Source of the DNA: Candidatus Sulfopaludibacter sp. SbA3
GTDB lineage: Bacteria; Acidobacteriota; Terriglobia; Bryobacterales; Bryobacteraceae
Direction of reading: 5' to 3'
Assembly (NCBI GenBank): GCA_945893365.1
Contig: CAMDED010000055.1
Span: 1 to 44,256, forward strand
Length of the DNA stretch: 44,256 bases
Position 1 is the stretch's first letter. Each line of letters starts with the position of its first letter. A program made the position numbers and the translations under genes. The notes under the pieces are model-generated. The model was not told where the DNA came from and did not search any database. It was given only the letters and a program-made list of their open reading frames with translations. This document shows, piece by piece, positions 1 to 7,250 of this stretch.

Positions 1-171
1 CGGAAGTTTCCTCAGTTCACTGGATTCGGCGCGCGGATTGTCGGGCGGCCCCTGTTTCAGGGCGCGGCTTACATGCTCGAATACGAGCGGCAGCCGCCCG
101 CGGAATTGCCGGACGCGTGGGAATTTCAGAATGCGGCGGTGAAGGGCTATCGGCGGCTGGCGGGCGTGTAG
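1..171 (+). CDS. 3' end of an unrecognised protein (partial)
   Basis: An open frame enters from the left edge and ends at TAG 169-171, giving the last 56 residues of a protein. The tail is moderately basic with several aromatic residues (FTGFGARIVGRP, YMLEYERQPP, GYRRLAGV). It contains no motif I recognise, so no function is proposed. The continuous frame with G+C-rich third positions supports real coding. Confidence 0.5.
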   Translation, partial: RKFPQFTGFGARIVGRPLFQGAAYMLEYERQPPAELPDAWEFQNAAVKGYRRLAGV

Positions 172-293
172 GCGTGCGCCGGCGCCTCGAGCGCTGAGCA
201 CTGTGCCCTCGTGTACCGGCCGCCCGAAGTAGCATGGGCGTTAAGATAGGCTGTCGCTTCGCTCGCGATCGCAAAGTGCATTCGTCACAGCGT

Positions 294-308
294 GGTCGGC
301 GCCCGACC
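294..308. terminator. Small G+C hairpin between convergent genes
   Basis: GGTCGG (294-299) and CCGACC (303-308) form a perfect 6-bp stem with a 3-base loop, between the end of the left partial gene and the end of the convergent beta-propeller gene. There is no T-run on either strand, so an intrinsic terminator is only a weak reading. The rest of 172-350 shows nothing else recognisable. Confidence 0.2.
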
Positions 309-350
309 GGCGGCGCCCCTTCGCAATAGGCGACTACACGCCTGCCGGCT

Positions 351-1757
351 CTAATTCGACGACCCAATGGCATAGAGGGCGTTTTGGGTCCGAATGTACA
401 GCTTGCCTTCGCTGATCGCCGGAGTTGCGTAGATGTCCGAGTCGAAGTCATTGATCGCCAGAATTTCCCAATCGCCGGCAGCGCGCAGCACCACGACCTT
501 GCCATGCTCGCTCGCGATGTAGACCTTGCCGTCGACGCCGATGGGTGAGGCGTAGTAGTCTTCGAGCGCGCCCGTCAAACGCGCCTGCTTGAGTACCTTG
601 CCGGTCTGAGCGTTAAGAGTGGTCGCGATTCCGCCGCTTCGGACGAGGAAAACCACGTCCTTGTAAACGAGGGGCGCCGGTACGTCGGGCAGCGACTTTT
701 CATATCGCCAGAGCACATGCGTGTCCGTGACGTCGCCGCTGCCTCCGAGCCTCACGGCCAATGCGCCGTTGCGCGAGGCACGGCGAGTGCGGAAGAATGT
801 CCATTCCCTCTCGTTCAGAAAGCCATCCCGATCCAAGTCGATCGCACGCCACGTTCCTGTCGGCTGCCAGGGCTGTGGAAGTTCGATCTGAGCGAGCTTC
901 CCGTCGCGATTGGCATCGGCTGCGGCGATCACTTCGGCGAAAGTGGGCAGTTCGACCTGCTGCCCCGTGTCGTTCCCGGGAGTCCAACCGTTGAAGTAGA
1001 GAATATCGCCGGCAATGGTTGGCGCCGATTTCGGCTGGCAGGTGAGACCCCGAACGAACCAGAGCGCCTCGCCGTCCACGATGGAATAAGCGGTGAGCTG
1101 GTAGGAGCCGGGTGCGATGACTTGTGCGGGGCCGCGGGCCGGACGGTAAATGATAGGGGTGGAGTACCCGTTGATGACGTGGCGTGGTATTTTCCAGGCG
1201 ATCTTGCCGCTAGCGGCATCCACCGCGATCATGTGTGCGTCGGTGTCCGCATCGAAGACCAGGATCACTCTTCCATCGGCATGGACGGGCGATGCAACCA
1301 CCCCGTGTTGACTGTTAAAGGGTCCGAGCGGCAGCCGCCACCGCTCGTTGCCCTCGAAATCATAAGCGGCCAGGCCGAAATCGGCGAAGAAGACAAAGAC
1401 GCTCTTTCCATCGGTAGCCGCGGTGGGCGCCGCGCGGTGATTGAGGGTGTTCTGGGCTTCGCGCCTGGCGGCGCGCACCGATCGCCGCCACTCAACCTTC
1501 CCGGAGGTGCGGTTCAGGCACATTGTAATCAAATCGTCGCCCTCGGAAGCGGTGAGGAAAATGCGCTCCCCTACCACGACGGGGGAGGACTTTCCCGCCG
1601 GCAGTTCCGTCTTCCACAGAACGTTCTTTTTAGGTCCGAACTCAGTTGGCTGTTGCCCGCAGGAAGAGCAGAGTCCGGAGCCGTTCGGACCACGAAGCTG
1701 AGGCCAGTCGGCGCCGAATAGACCGAGTGCGAGCAGCGGACAGAGAAGTGTGCGCAT
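351..1757 (-). CDS. Secreted PQQ-like beta-propeller protein with an inserted EF-hand pair
   Basis: 468 residues. A hydrophobic N-terminal segment (LLCPLLALGLFG) reads as a signal peptide and is followed by WPQLRGPNGSG, the usual opening of secreted PQQ-like/BamB-like beta-propellers in Acidobacteria and Planctomycetes. Several blade-like strands follow (for example TSGKVEWRR, ASGKIAWKI, AQTGKVLK). Two canonical EF-hand calcium loops are inserted at about residues 281-292 (DANRDG, closing Glu) and 307-318 (DLDRDG, closing Glu). The protein is probably periplasmic or extracytoplasmic and may bind a ligand or act as a scaffold. No enzyme active site is identifiable. A GTAGAGA stretch just upstream of ATG 1757 could serve as a ribosome site. 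It follows recR on the same strand after about 245 bp and is probably transcribed separately. Confidence 0.8.
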   Translation of the reverse strand: MRTLLCPLLALGLFGADWPQLRGPNGSGLCSSCGQQPTEFGPKKNVLWKTELPAGKSSPVVVGERIFLTASEGDDLITMCLNRTSGKVEWRRSVRAARREAQNTLNHRAAPTAATDGKSVFVFFADFGLAAYDFEGNERWRLPLGPFNSQHGVVASPVHADGRVILVFDADTDAHMIAVDAASGKIAWKIPRHVINGYSTPIIYRPARGPAQVIAPGSYQLTAYSIVDGEALWFVRGLTCQPKSAPTIAGDILYFNGWTPGNDTGQQVELPTFAEVIAAADANRDGKLAQIELPQPWQPTGTWRAIDLDRDGFLNEREWTFFRTRRASRNGALAVRLGGSGDVTDTHVLWRYEKSLPDVPAPLVYKDVVFLVRSGGIATTLNAQTGKVLKQARLTGALEDYYASPIGVDGKVYIASEHGKVVVLRAAGDWEILAINDFDSDIYATPAISEGKLYIRTQNALYAIGSSN

Positions 1758-2002
1758 TTGTCTCTACCCATGTTAAGCCATCGGCGGCCGGGATTCTTGC
1801 CCGCCGAGCGTTCGTGGAACCAACGACCGGCGCCGTCGGGTCGGTACGTCGACAACGCCAGGCAAGGACCGCCGGGCAAATGGCGCGGGCCTTTGTAGCC
1901 AAAGCGGTGTACAGCATTATCTGAAAACCGTCTCCGAAGTTCCGCGACGGCCATGGACGATTCGCGTTCCTTAAAGAATTCGCGCCGAATGAGCGATTTT
2001 CC

Positions 2003-2602
2003 CTACATCTCCCGCCGGCCCTCAAGGGACTTCCAGATCGTCACTTCGTCGGCGAATTCGATATCGCTACCGACGGGTATACCCATCGCAATTCGCGTCA
2101 CCTTTACGCCCAGCGGCTTCAACAGCCGGGAAAGATACACCGCCGTCGCTTCGCCTTCGACCGTCGGATTCGTCGCGAGAATCAATTCTTCGACGACGTG
2201 CGTGCCAATGCGCTCGACCAGGCCCTTAATCTTCAACTGCTCCGGGCCGACGGCGCGCAACGGCGACAGCGATCCATGCAGGACGTGATACAGTCCCAAA
2301 AACTGGCGGGTGGTCTCAATGCCCAGGATGTTGTTCGGCTCTTCGACCACGCAAATCGTCGTCTGATCCCGTTGCGGATCGCGGCAAAACACGCACAGAT
2401 CGCTTTCGCTGATGTTGTTGCAGATCTTGCACAAACCGAGCTTGTCCTTCACGTCGAACAGCGCTTGAGCCAGCCGCTCGGCGTCCGCGCGGCTGGTGCG
2501 GAGAACGTGAAACGCAAGCCGCTGCGCGGACTTCTGGCCGATCCCCGGCAGGTGTTTGAACTCGTTGATCAGCCGCTGCAGCGGTTCCGCGAAATCCGGC
2601 AT
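2003..2602 (-). CDS. recR: Recombination mediator RecR
   Basis: 199 residues, the normal RecR length. RecR works with RecO/RecF to load RecA on gapped DNA. An N-terminal helix-hairpin-helix-like segment ([14 protein letters not shown]) is followed by the zinc finger C58-x2-C61...C70-x2-C73 and a Toprim domain starting near residue 81 (TTICVVEEP). It begins 3 bases after the ybaB stop, so it is probably translationally coupled in the conserved dnaX-ybaB-recR operon. Confidence 0.97.
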   Translation of the reverse strand: MPDFAEPLQRLINEFKHLPGIGQKSAQRLAFHVLRTSRADAERLAQALFDVKDKLGLCKICNNISESDLCVFCRDPQRDQTTICVVEEPNNILGIETTRQFLGLYHVLHGSLSPLRAVGPEQLKIKGLVERIGTHVVEELILATNPTVEGEATAVYLSRLLKPLGVKVTRIAMGIPVGSDIEFADEVTIWKSLEGRREM

Positions 2603-2605
2603 GGT

Positions 2606-2914
2606 CTAAAACAGTCCCGGCGGCAGACCCATCCCGCCCAGAAGTCCGCCCATCTTCTGCTTGGTCTCGTCGTCCACTTTCTTTACGGCCTCGTTGCACG
2701 CCGCCACCACAAGGTCTTGCAGCATTTCCACGTCGCCCGCCACTTCCGGGTCGATCTTGACGCTCAGAACGTTCTTCTGGCCGTCCATCTTCACCGAAAC
2801 CATGCCGCCGCCCGCGGAAGCTTCCACTTTGATCAGCGCAATCTCCTGCTGCATGCGTTCCTGCATCTGCTGGGCCTGCTTCATCATGTTCTGCATGTTG
2901 CCGGGTAGTTTCAC
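2606..2914 (-). CDS. ybaB: YbaB/EbfC family nucleoid-associated protein
   Basis: 102 residues, typical for YbaB/EbfC, a small dimeric DNA-binding protein associated with the nucleoid. The N-terminal Met/Gln-rich helix (MQNMMKQAQQMQERMQQE) and a following beta-rich part containing SVKIDPE are family hallmarks. The start is GTG 2914-2912, overlapping the dnaX TGA (2913-2911). A clear AAGGAG ribosome site lies about 8 bases upstream inside dnaX, which supports this start. The dnaX-ybaB-recR order is widely conserved and suggests a shared role in DNA maintenance. Confidence 0.95.
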   Translation of the reverse strand: MKLPGNMQNMMKQAQQMQERMQQEIALIKVEASAGGGMVSVKMDGQKNVLSVKIDPEVAGDVEMLQDLVVAACNEAVKKVDDETKQKMGGLLGGMGLPPGLF

Positions 2915-4602
2915 GTATCTCGCTCCTTTAGATTTCTTACCGCGCGGACCTCTCCGCCGAACAGTTCCTGAAAACGCTTCACTTCGGGATGATCTAGCGC
3001 GCGGGTGGTGACGGAGTCCGGTTCCGGCGTGTTCGGCACCGCAAGCGCCGGACCGGAATCGACTCCGGAGCCGAAAGAGATCCTGATGCGAATCGGACGC
3101 CCGATCATCCGCGCCACACCCTTGTTCAGATCGAGCTCCTTCATCGACAGCTTGAACTCGGAAGGCGTGGTGAAGTGCAGTTCATTCGGCGCGGCGACCA
3201 CCAGCGCCGAATGCTCGACGGCATCGGCCGTAAACGCCATGCCCATCTCGATCAGCGTCGAGTAAAGCCGCTCCTTCCACTCTTGAGCGTTCTCAGGCAA
3301 CGCGCCTCCGGGGGAGGGAACGGGATCGGGCGCGAGAGCGTTCGCGCCGCGAGATTCGGCTACCGGCGTCTTTTTCACGCGATCCAACTCAAAGGGAGAC
3401 GGACCGCTACGCATGGCGGCTGGTGGCGGCGCCGCGATGCGCGGTTTCGGCGGAGGCGGCTGAGCATCGGCGTTCCGCGGATCGTCTGCTAATCGCGCGA
3501 GCGCCTCTTCTATCTCGATCAGCCTCCCGGCCTGAACCAGACGCACGAGCCCCAGTTCAAGGTGAAAGCGCGGTTGAAGGGAGTATTGCAGATCCTTAAA
3601 AAGATCCAGGGATAGCTGCAAGTATCGCGTTAAATCTTCCTCGGAAAATGTCGAAGATATAGCTTTTAGCCGTCCTCTTTCCTCTCCCGAAGCGGCGATG
3701 AGGCGCTGCTCACCCAGCTTCGCCACGAGGAGATTGCGAAAGTAACGCGCAAGCTCCCGGCTGAAATGTTGAAGGTTGTGTCCGTTGCACTCCAGCTCGT
3801 CCACAATGCGCAGCATGCGGTCCGAAGCGCCTTCCGACAGGGCTTGCGTCACCTGGTGCAGCAGATCGAGCGAAAACGTGCCCAGGAGCGCCCGGATTTC
3901 AGCGGCTTTGAGCGTCGTGCCGCAGCAGGCGATGGCCTGATCGAGCGCCGAAAGCGAGTCGCGCACGCTGCCCTCGCCCGCAATGGCGAGCACCGACAGC
4001 GCTTCCTGATCCGCCTCGATGCCCTCCCGTTCGCAGATCCACTTCATGCGTCCGATAAGGGCTTCGAAATCCACGGAGCGAAAACTGAAATGCTGGCAGC
4101 GCGAGGCGATGGTGGCCGGGATCTTGTGCGCCTCCGTGGTGCAGAGGACGAAAACGGCCCACTCGGGCGGCTCTTCGATGGTCTTGAGCAGTGCGTTGAA
4201 GGCTTCGTTCGTGATCTGGTGCGCCTCGTCGATGATGAAGACTTTGTAGCGGTCGCGGGCGGGCTGGTAGCGGACGTTCTCACGCAACTCGCGCATTTCG
4301 TTGATTCCGCGATTCGAAGCCGCGTCGATCTCGATGACGTCCACTGCGCCGCCGGCCTGGACTTCGAGACAACTGGCGCACTTGCCGCAAGGAGACTTGG
4401 TGGGTCCGTCGATACAGTTCAGGCAGCGCGCCAGAATACGGGCAATGGTTGTCTTCCCGGTGCCTCGCTGGCCGGAAAAAATGTACCCGTGGGCGATGCG
4501 CTTTTCGGCGATCGCGTTTTCGAGCGTGGTCTTCACGTGCTCCTGATTGACCACGTCGTCAAACGACTGCGGGCGATATTTCCGGGCAATGACCTGATAC
4601 AT
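2911..4602 (-). CDS. dnaX: DNA polymerase III subunit gamma/tau
   Basis: 563 residues from ATG 4602 (MYQVIARKYRP, the standard DnaX opening). It is the clamp-loader ATPase of the replisome. Walker A GQRGTGKT is at residues 44-51, the zinc-binding cysteines are C63, C72, C75 and C78, and a DEAH-type Walker B follows. A Pro/Ala-rich linker near residues 395-440 leads to a C-terminal region corresponding to tau. A longer frame to GTG 4641 exists but runs into the SRP RNA and is rejected. No Shine-Dalgarno sequence precedes ATG 4602; the sequence there is CCTCCTC, which resembles anti-SD. The SRP RNA 3' end lies only about 15 bases upstream, so the two are probably co-transcribed. Confidence 0.96.
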   Translation of the reverse strand: MYQVIARKYRPQSFDDVVNQEHVKTTLENAIAEKRIAHGYIFSGQRGTGKTTIARILARCLNCIDGPTKSPCGKCASCLEVQAGGAVDVIEIDAASNRGINEMRELRENVRYQPARDRYKVFIIDEAHQITNEAFNALLKTIEEPPEWAVFVLCTTEAHKIPATIASRCQHFSFRSVDFEALIGRMKWICEREGIEADQEALSVLAIAGEGSVRDSLSALDQAIACCGTTLKAAEIRALLGTFSLDLLHQVTQALSEGASDRMLRIVDELECNGHNLQHFSRELARYFRNLLVAKLGEQRLIAASGEERGRLKAISSTFSEEDLTRYLQLSLDLFKDLQYSLQPRFHLELGLVRLVQAGRLIEIEEALARLADDPRNADAQPPPPKPRIAAPPPAAMRSGPSPFELDRVKKTPVAESRGANALAPDPVPSPGGALPENAQEWKERLYSTLIEMGMAFTADAVEHSALVVAAPNELHFTTPSEFKLSMKELDLNKGVARMIGRPIRIRISFGSGVDSGPALAVPNTPEPDSVTTRALDHPEVKRFQELFGGEVRAVRNLKERDT

Positions 4603-4617
4603 GAGGAGGGCGAATGC

Positions 4618-4720
4618 CAGGCCCCGGGTGATCCGCGGCACACGGGGTAAACCGCTACCGTTGCTTCCTTCCGGACCTGGCGGGGTTTGCGGCCGCCCGT
4701 TGCACGGAGCCCGGAACCTG
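4618..4720 (-). ncRNA. ffs: Bacterial small SRP RNA (4.5S-type)
   Basis: The minus strand carries the signature SRP domain IV sequence CCAGGTCCGGAAGGAAGCA around 4656-4682, with the conserved GGAA-type loop and the asymmetric internal loop that binds Ffh. The termini pair: CAGGTTCCGGG at the 5' end (4720-4710) against CCCGGGGCCTG at the 3' end (4628-4618), an 11-bp helix with two G-U pairs. That defines about 103 nt. It scaffolds the signal recognition particle for co-translational membrane targeting. The position directly upstream of dnaX-ybaB-recR matches the arrangement in Bacillus. A TATAAT-like hexamer (ATTATA on this strand, 4732-4727) lies just upstream of the 5' end. Confidence 0.95.
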
Positions 4721-4726
4721 ACAACC

Positions 4727-4732
4727 TATAAT
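4727..4732 (-). promoter_or_regulatory. Candidate -10 element for the SRP RNA/dnaX unit
   Basis: Minus-strand ATTATA lies about 7 bases before the inferred 5' end of the SRP RNA (4720), the right place for a -10 box. No convincing -35 hexamer is visible at 16-18 bases. The same bases read TATAAT on the plus strand, so the element could also serve the divergent methyltransferase gene starting at 4779. Confidence 0.35.
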
Positions 4733-4778
4733 CCTAACATGACGCCGCTCGGGCGTGCGCTAAACTGAATCGAATACC

Positions 4779-5306
4779 TTGCGAATCCTCGACGTTGGCT
4801 GCGGGATCAACAAACATCCGGGCGCCATCGGCATCGACCGGAACCCGCGGACGCGAGCCGATGTCCTCTGCGAGCTCGATCATTTCCCTTACCCGTTCGC
4901 GGACGGCGCCTTCGACCGGCTGACGGCTATCCACGTGATCGAGCACCTGTCGGACGTCATGGGCGCGATGCGGGAGTTTCACCGCCTGGTGCGTCCCGGA
5001 GGCACGGTGCGAATCGAGACCCCCCATTACACGGACTTCAGTTCCTTTTGCGACCCGACGCATAAGCAGCATCTGACCAGCTTCTCCTTTCGCTACTTCG
5101 GCATGGACAATGCCGGGTACGGCTACTATTCGGACGTGAAGTTCCGGGAGGTCTCCGTGCGAGTGAAGTTGCTGGCGCTGTGGAGATGGCTCGGCTTCGA
5201 GTTCCTGGTGAACCGCTTTCCCCGCTACAGGCGGTTCTGGGAGCATTACCTGTGCTACGTGGTGCGCGGCAAGGCGATGGTGTTCGAATTTCAGACGGAG
5301 AAGTAA
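4779..5306 (+). CDS. Class I SAM-dependent methyltransferase
   Basis: 175 residues starting at TTG 4779. It begins directly with the SAM-binding motif I (ILDVGCG), followed by an acidic residue context (IGIDRNP) and the DRLTAIHVIEHL and LVRPGGTVRIETPH motifs of the Methyltransf_11-type Rossmann fold. The short N-terminus is unusual but motif I is intact. Substrate is unknown; relatives often sit in glycan or surface biosynthesis loci. It is transcribed divergently from the SRP RNA-dnaX unit and has no same-strand partner. The TTG start lacks a strong ribosome site, so a different start is possible. Confidence 0.8.
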   Translation: MRILDVGCGINKHPGAIGIDRNPRTRADVLCELDHFPYPFADGAFDRLTAIHVIEHLSDVMGAMREFHRLVRPGGTVRIETPHYTDFSSFCDPTHKQHLTSFSFRYFGMDNAGYGYYSDVKFREVSVRVKLLALWRWLGFEFLVNRFPRYRRFWEHYLCYVVRGKAMVFEFQTEK

Positions 5307-5355
5307 GTTTGGGTCTTAGGCGGCCGTGCTATTGTTAAGGTAGTGTTTCCAGTGA

Positions 5356-5471
5356 GCGGTATTTCACGAGCTGCGTCTCCTCATCGCGATCTGGAGCACG
5401 GCGAAACCGAGGAGCGGCTGGACCTCAATCGGCGTGGCAAGCAGCGGCGCGATGCTCTACGAGAATTGTCT
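5356..5471 (+). pseudogene. Degenerate BrnT-like toxin remnant
   Basis: Directly upstream of the BrnA-like antitoxin, pieces of BrnT-type sequence can be read only by changing frame. AVFHELRLLIA occurs in one frame. DLEHGETEERL, resembling the BrnT segment DPDHSEGEERF, occurs in the next. TSIGVASSGAMLY, resembling TIGRSSRGRLLVV, is back in the first frame and stops just before the antitoxin. The N-terminal third of a BrnT (WDPAKAAANLRKHGV-type) and its catalytic tail are absent. This is a pattern match by eye and needs a profile search. Confidence 0.35.
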
Positions 5472-5705
5472 ATGAATGAGCGGCCTATCGAAGAGGACGA
5501 AATGCCGGCGGAGATCGACTATGCCGAGGTTGTTCGAGGCCTTCATCACGTCCCGGCCGACCCAAAGGTCTACTTGCCTACGTCGATTGAGCGGAGCGTG
5601 TGGGAATACTTCTCCGGTAAAGCCGAACAAAAGGGTATCGGTCTGCCGGAGCTCCTGACCGAGGTCCTGAAGCGCGATATCGAGATCAACGAAGCGCTAA
5701 AGTGA
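5472..5705 (+). CDS. BrnA/CopG-like antitoxin, possibly orphaned
   Basis: 77 residues from ATG 5472. The N-terminus is acidic and Met-rich (MNERPIEEDEMP). The C-terminus is YLPTSIERSVWEYFSGKAEQKGI followed by LPELLTEVLKRDIEINE, the layout of a ribbon-helix-helix type antitoxin: a beta strand after a threonine/proline, then two helices. A BrnT-like remnant lies immediately upstream, matching the brnT-brnA order. The frame is open further upstream to 5343, but that part looks like toxin remnant. Expected role is DNA-binding autorepression and toxin neutralisation; with the toxin broken it may be a leftover or still regulate elsewhere. Confidence 0.55.
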   Translation: MNERPIEEDEMPAEIDYAEVVRGLHHVPADPKVYLPTSIERSVWEYFSGKAEQKGIGLPELLTEVLKRDIEINEALK

Positions 5706-5736
5706 TTGAGTGCAACTGCAAGGCCCGTTCCGCCCG

Positions 5737-5750
5737 GCGCTCGCGAGCGC
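5737..5750. repeat. 14-bp perfect palindrome
   Basis: GCGCTCGCGAGCGC is a perfect palindrome between the antitoxin stop and the DapA-family gene. It could be an operator, a short hairpin limiting read-through, or chance in G+C-rich DNA. Confidence 0.3.
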
Positions 5751-5827
5751 ACCGATTCGCCCGTTCCGGTCCGATTCCAATCTTTCGCCGGGCGTGACAA
5801 ACAGGTACATGGCTCTCTTATGAGAAA

Positions 5828-6787
5828 ATGACCCATATGAGAACCAAGCCCATCGGAACAGACGACCTGCGCGGTGTGTTCCCCGTGCCGCCCCTGGCGC
5901 GCAACAACGACGCTCGCCGCTCCATCGACTTCGCCCGGAACGACCGCATCGTGCGGCACATCGCGGAGGGCGGCATCTCGAATTTTATCTATGGCGGCAA
6001 TGCCTTTCTGTATCACATTACGCTCGCCGACTATGAGCCGCTGCTCGAATGGCTCGCCGGATTCGACGCCGGCCTTTGGGCTATTCCGAGCGCGGGTCCA
6101 TCTTACGGCCGCGCGATGGACCAGGCGGACATGGTTCGACGTCACGGCTTCCCGATCGTCATGGCGCTGCCTTGCGCCGATCCGCGCGATGCCGCGGGGC
6201 TCGAGCGCGGGCTCCGCGAGTTTGCCGACGCGTGCGCCACTCCCCTCATGTGCTACATCAAGGATGAAAGTAACTTCGGCGCCGATAAGGAAGCGGGCCT
6301 TGACGCGGTGGCGAGGCTGGTCGATTCCGGAGTCTGCAAGGCGATCAAGTACGCCGTGGTGCGCAAGGACCCGTCCCAGGACGAGTATCTGCGCGGACTG
6401 CTGCGGCGCGTTCCGGCGGAGAGGGTGATCAGCGGTATCGGCGAGCGGCCGGCGATTGTGCATATGCGCGACTTCGGCTTGCCTGGGTTCACGACGGGGT
6501 CCGGCTGCATCGCTCCGCGTATGAGCCAGGACCTGTTCGAGGCGAATTCCCGCAAGGACTATGCGGCGGCTGGCGAATTGCGCAGCCATTTCATTCCGCT
6601 CGAAGATCTCCGCGACGCGTGGGGTCCCGCGCGCGTGCTGCACGCGGCAACCGCCTTGGCGGGCATTGCGGAAACGGGCCCATTGATTCCCTATCAGACG
6701 GAGCTCGGCGCGGCTCAGATCGAGCAGTTAGCGCCGGTATCGAAAGCACTTTGTGAAGTGAGCCGGAGTGCGGCTATAGCGAGGTAG
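5828..6787 (+). CDS. Dihydrodipicolinate synthase (DapA/NAL) family lyase
   Basis: 319 residues, near the usual 290-310 of this TIM-barrel family of Schiff-base aldolases and synthases. The likely Schiff-base lysine is K174 (CKAIKYAVV), and Y143 (MCYIKDES) sits where DapA has its catalytic tyrosine. The usual GTTGE substrate loop is replaced by IYGGNAFLYHITLADYEPLL, as in divergent sugar-acid or keto-acid branches, so this is probably not the lysine-pathway DapA itself. ATG 5828 and ATG 5837 are both possible starts. It stands alone and the neighbours give no pathway clue. Confidence 0.8.
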   Translation: MTHMRTKPIGTDDLRGVFPVPPLARNNDARRSIDFARNDRIVRHIAEGGISNFIYGGNAFLYHITLADYEPLLEWLAGFDAGLWAIPSAGPSYGRAMDQADMVRRHGFPIVMALPCADPRDAAGLERGLREFADACATPLMCYIKDESNFGADKEAGLDAVARLVDSGVCKAIKYAVVRKDPSQDEYLRGLLRRVPAERVISGIGERPAIVHMRDFGLPGFTTGSGCIAPRMSQDLFEANSRKDYAAAGELRSHFIPLEDLRDAWGPARVLHAATALAGIAETGPLIPYQTELGAAQIEQLAPVSKALCEVSRSAAIAR

Positions 6788-6860
6788 TGAAGGAAGTGGG
6801 GGAAGACGGGGGGCCGGCCGCAAACGGCGATGGCCCACCCCACTATTCCGTGGCAGGCCC

Positions 6861-7229
6861 CTATTGCGAAGGTTCCTGGTAAAGGCCCAGCACATTGCCG
6901 CCTGGATCGCGGAATCTCGCCGTAATTTCGGGCGCGTCCGCGCCGATCGGCTGTACGATCTCACCGCCGTTTTCGATAACGGCGTCGATGGCGCTGGCTA
7001 CGCTGTCGACCATGATGTAGATCAAGAGGCCAGGCTCCGTTGCCGGCGGCCGGCCGAGTACCCACGCGCCGCTCACCTGCCCGGTCGCGTCGTCGAAGGC
7101 AGTGGCGCCGTCGCCGCGCTGCCTGACCTTCCAGCCGAAGACCTTCCGGTAGAATTCAGCCGAGCGCTGAACAGCAGTGGTGGGAATTTCCACGTAGCAA
7201 ATCTTGCCGTCTTTTGGGGTGGGAGGCAT
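6861..7229 (-). CDS. VOC-superfamily (glyoxalase/bleomycin resistance-like) protein
   Basis: 122 residues, one VOC unit. CYVEIPTTAVQRSAEFYRKVFGW is a typical first beta-alpha motif and RFRDPGGNVLGLYQEP a typical last strand with the metal-ligand position (E in YQEP). It resembles the small stand-alone VOC proteins annotated as glyoxalase-like. The substrate cannot be told. It follows ftsK by 21 bases and may be the last gene of the hem-uppP-ftsK train. Confidence 0.85.
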   Translation of the reverse strand: MPPTPKDGKICYVEIPTTAVQRSAEFYRKVFGWKVRQRGDGATAFDDATGQVSGAWVLGRPPATEPGLLIYIMVDSVASAIDAVIENGGEIVQPIGADAPEITARFRDPGGNVLGLYQEPSQ

Positions 7230-7250
7230 GGGATCTCCTTCGAAGCCGCG

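Noticed and set aside
162-342. Imperfect inverted repeat (GGGCGTGTAG near 162-171 and CTACACGCCT near 333-342)
   Set aside because: Short arms over 160 bp with mismatches beyond ten bases; not distinguishable from chance at gene ends.
3366-3380. Possible programmed frameshift in dnaX at an A-run (GTG AAA AAG)
   Set aside because: The run has five A residues, not the A6G of the E. coli slippery site, and no downstream stem was evident, so the gamma/tau frameshift is not supported.
4603-4641. GTG 4641 as the dnaX start
   Set aside because: It lies inside the SRP RNA, and DnaX proteins begin at the MYQVIARKYRP position (4602).
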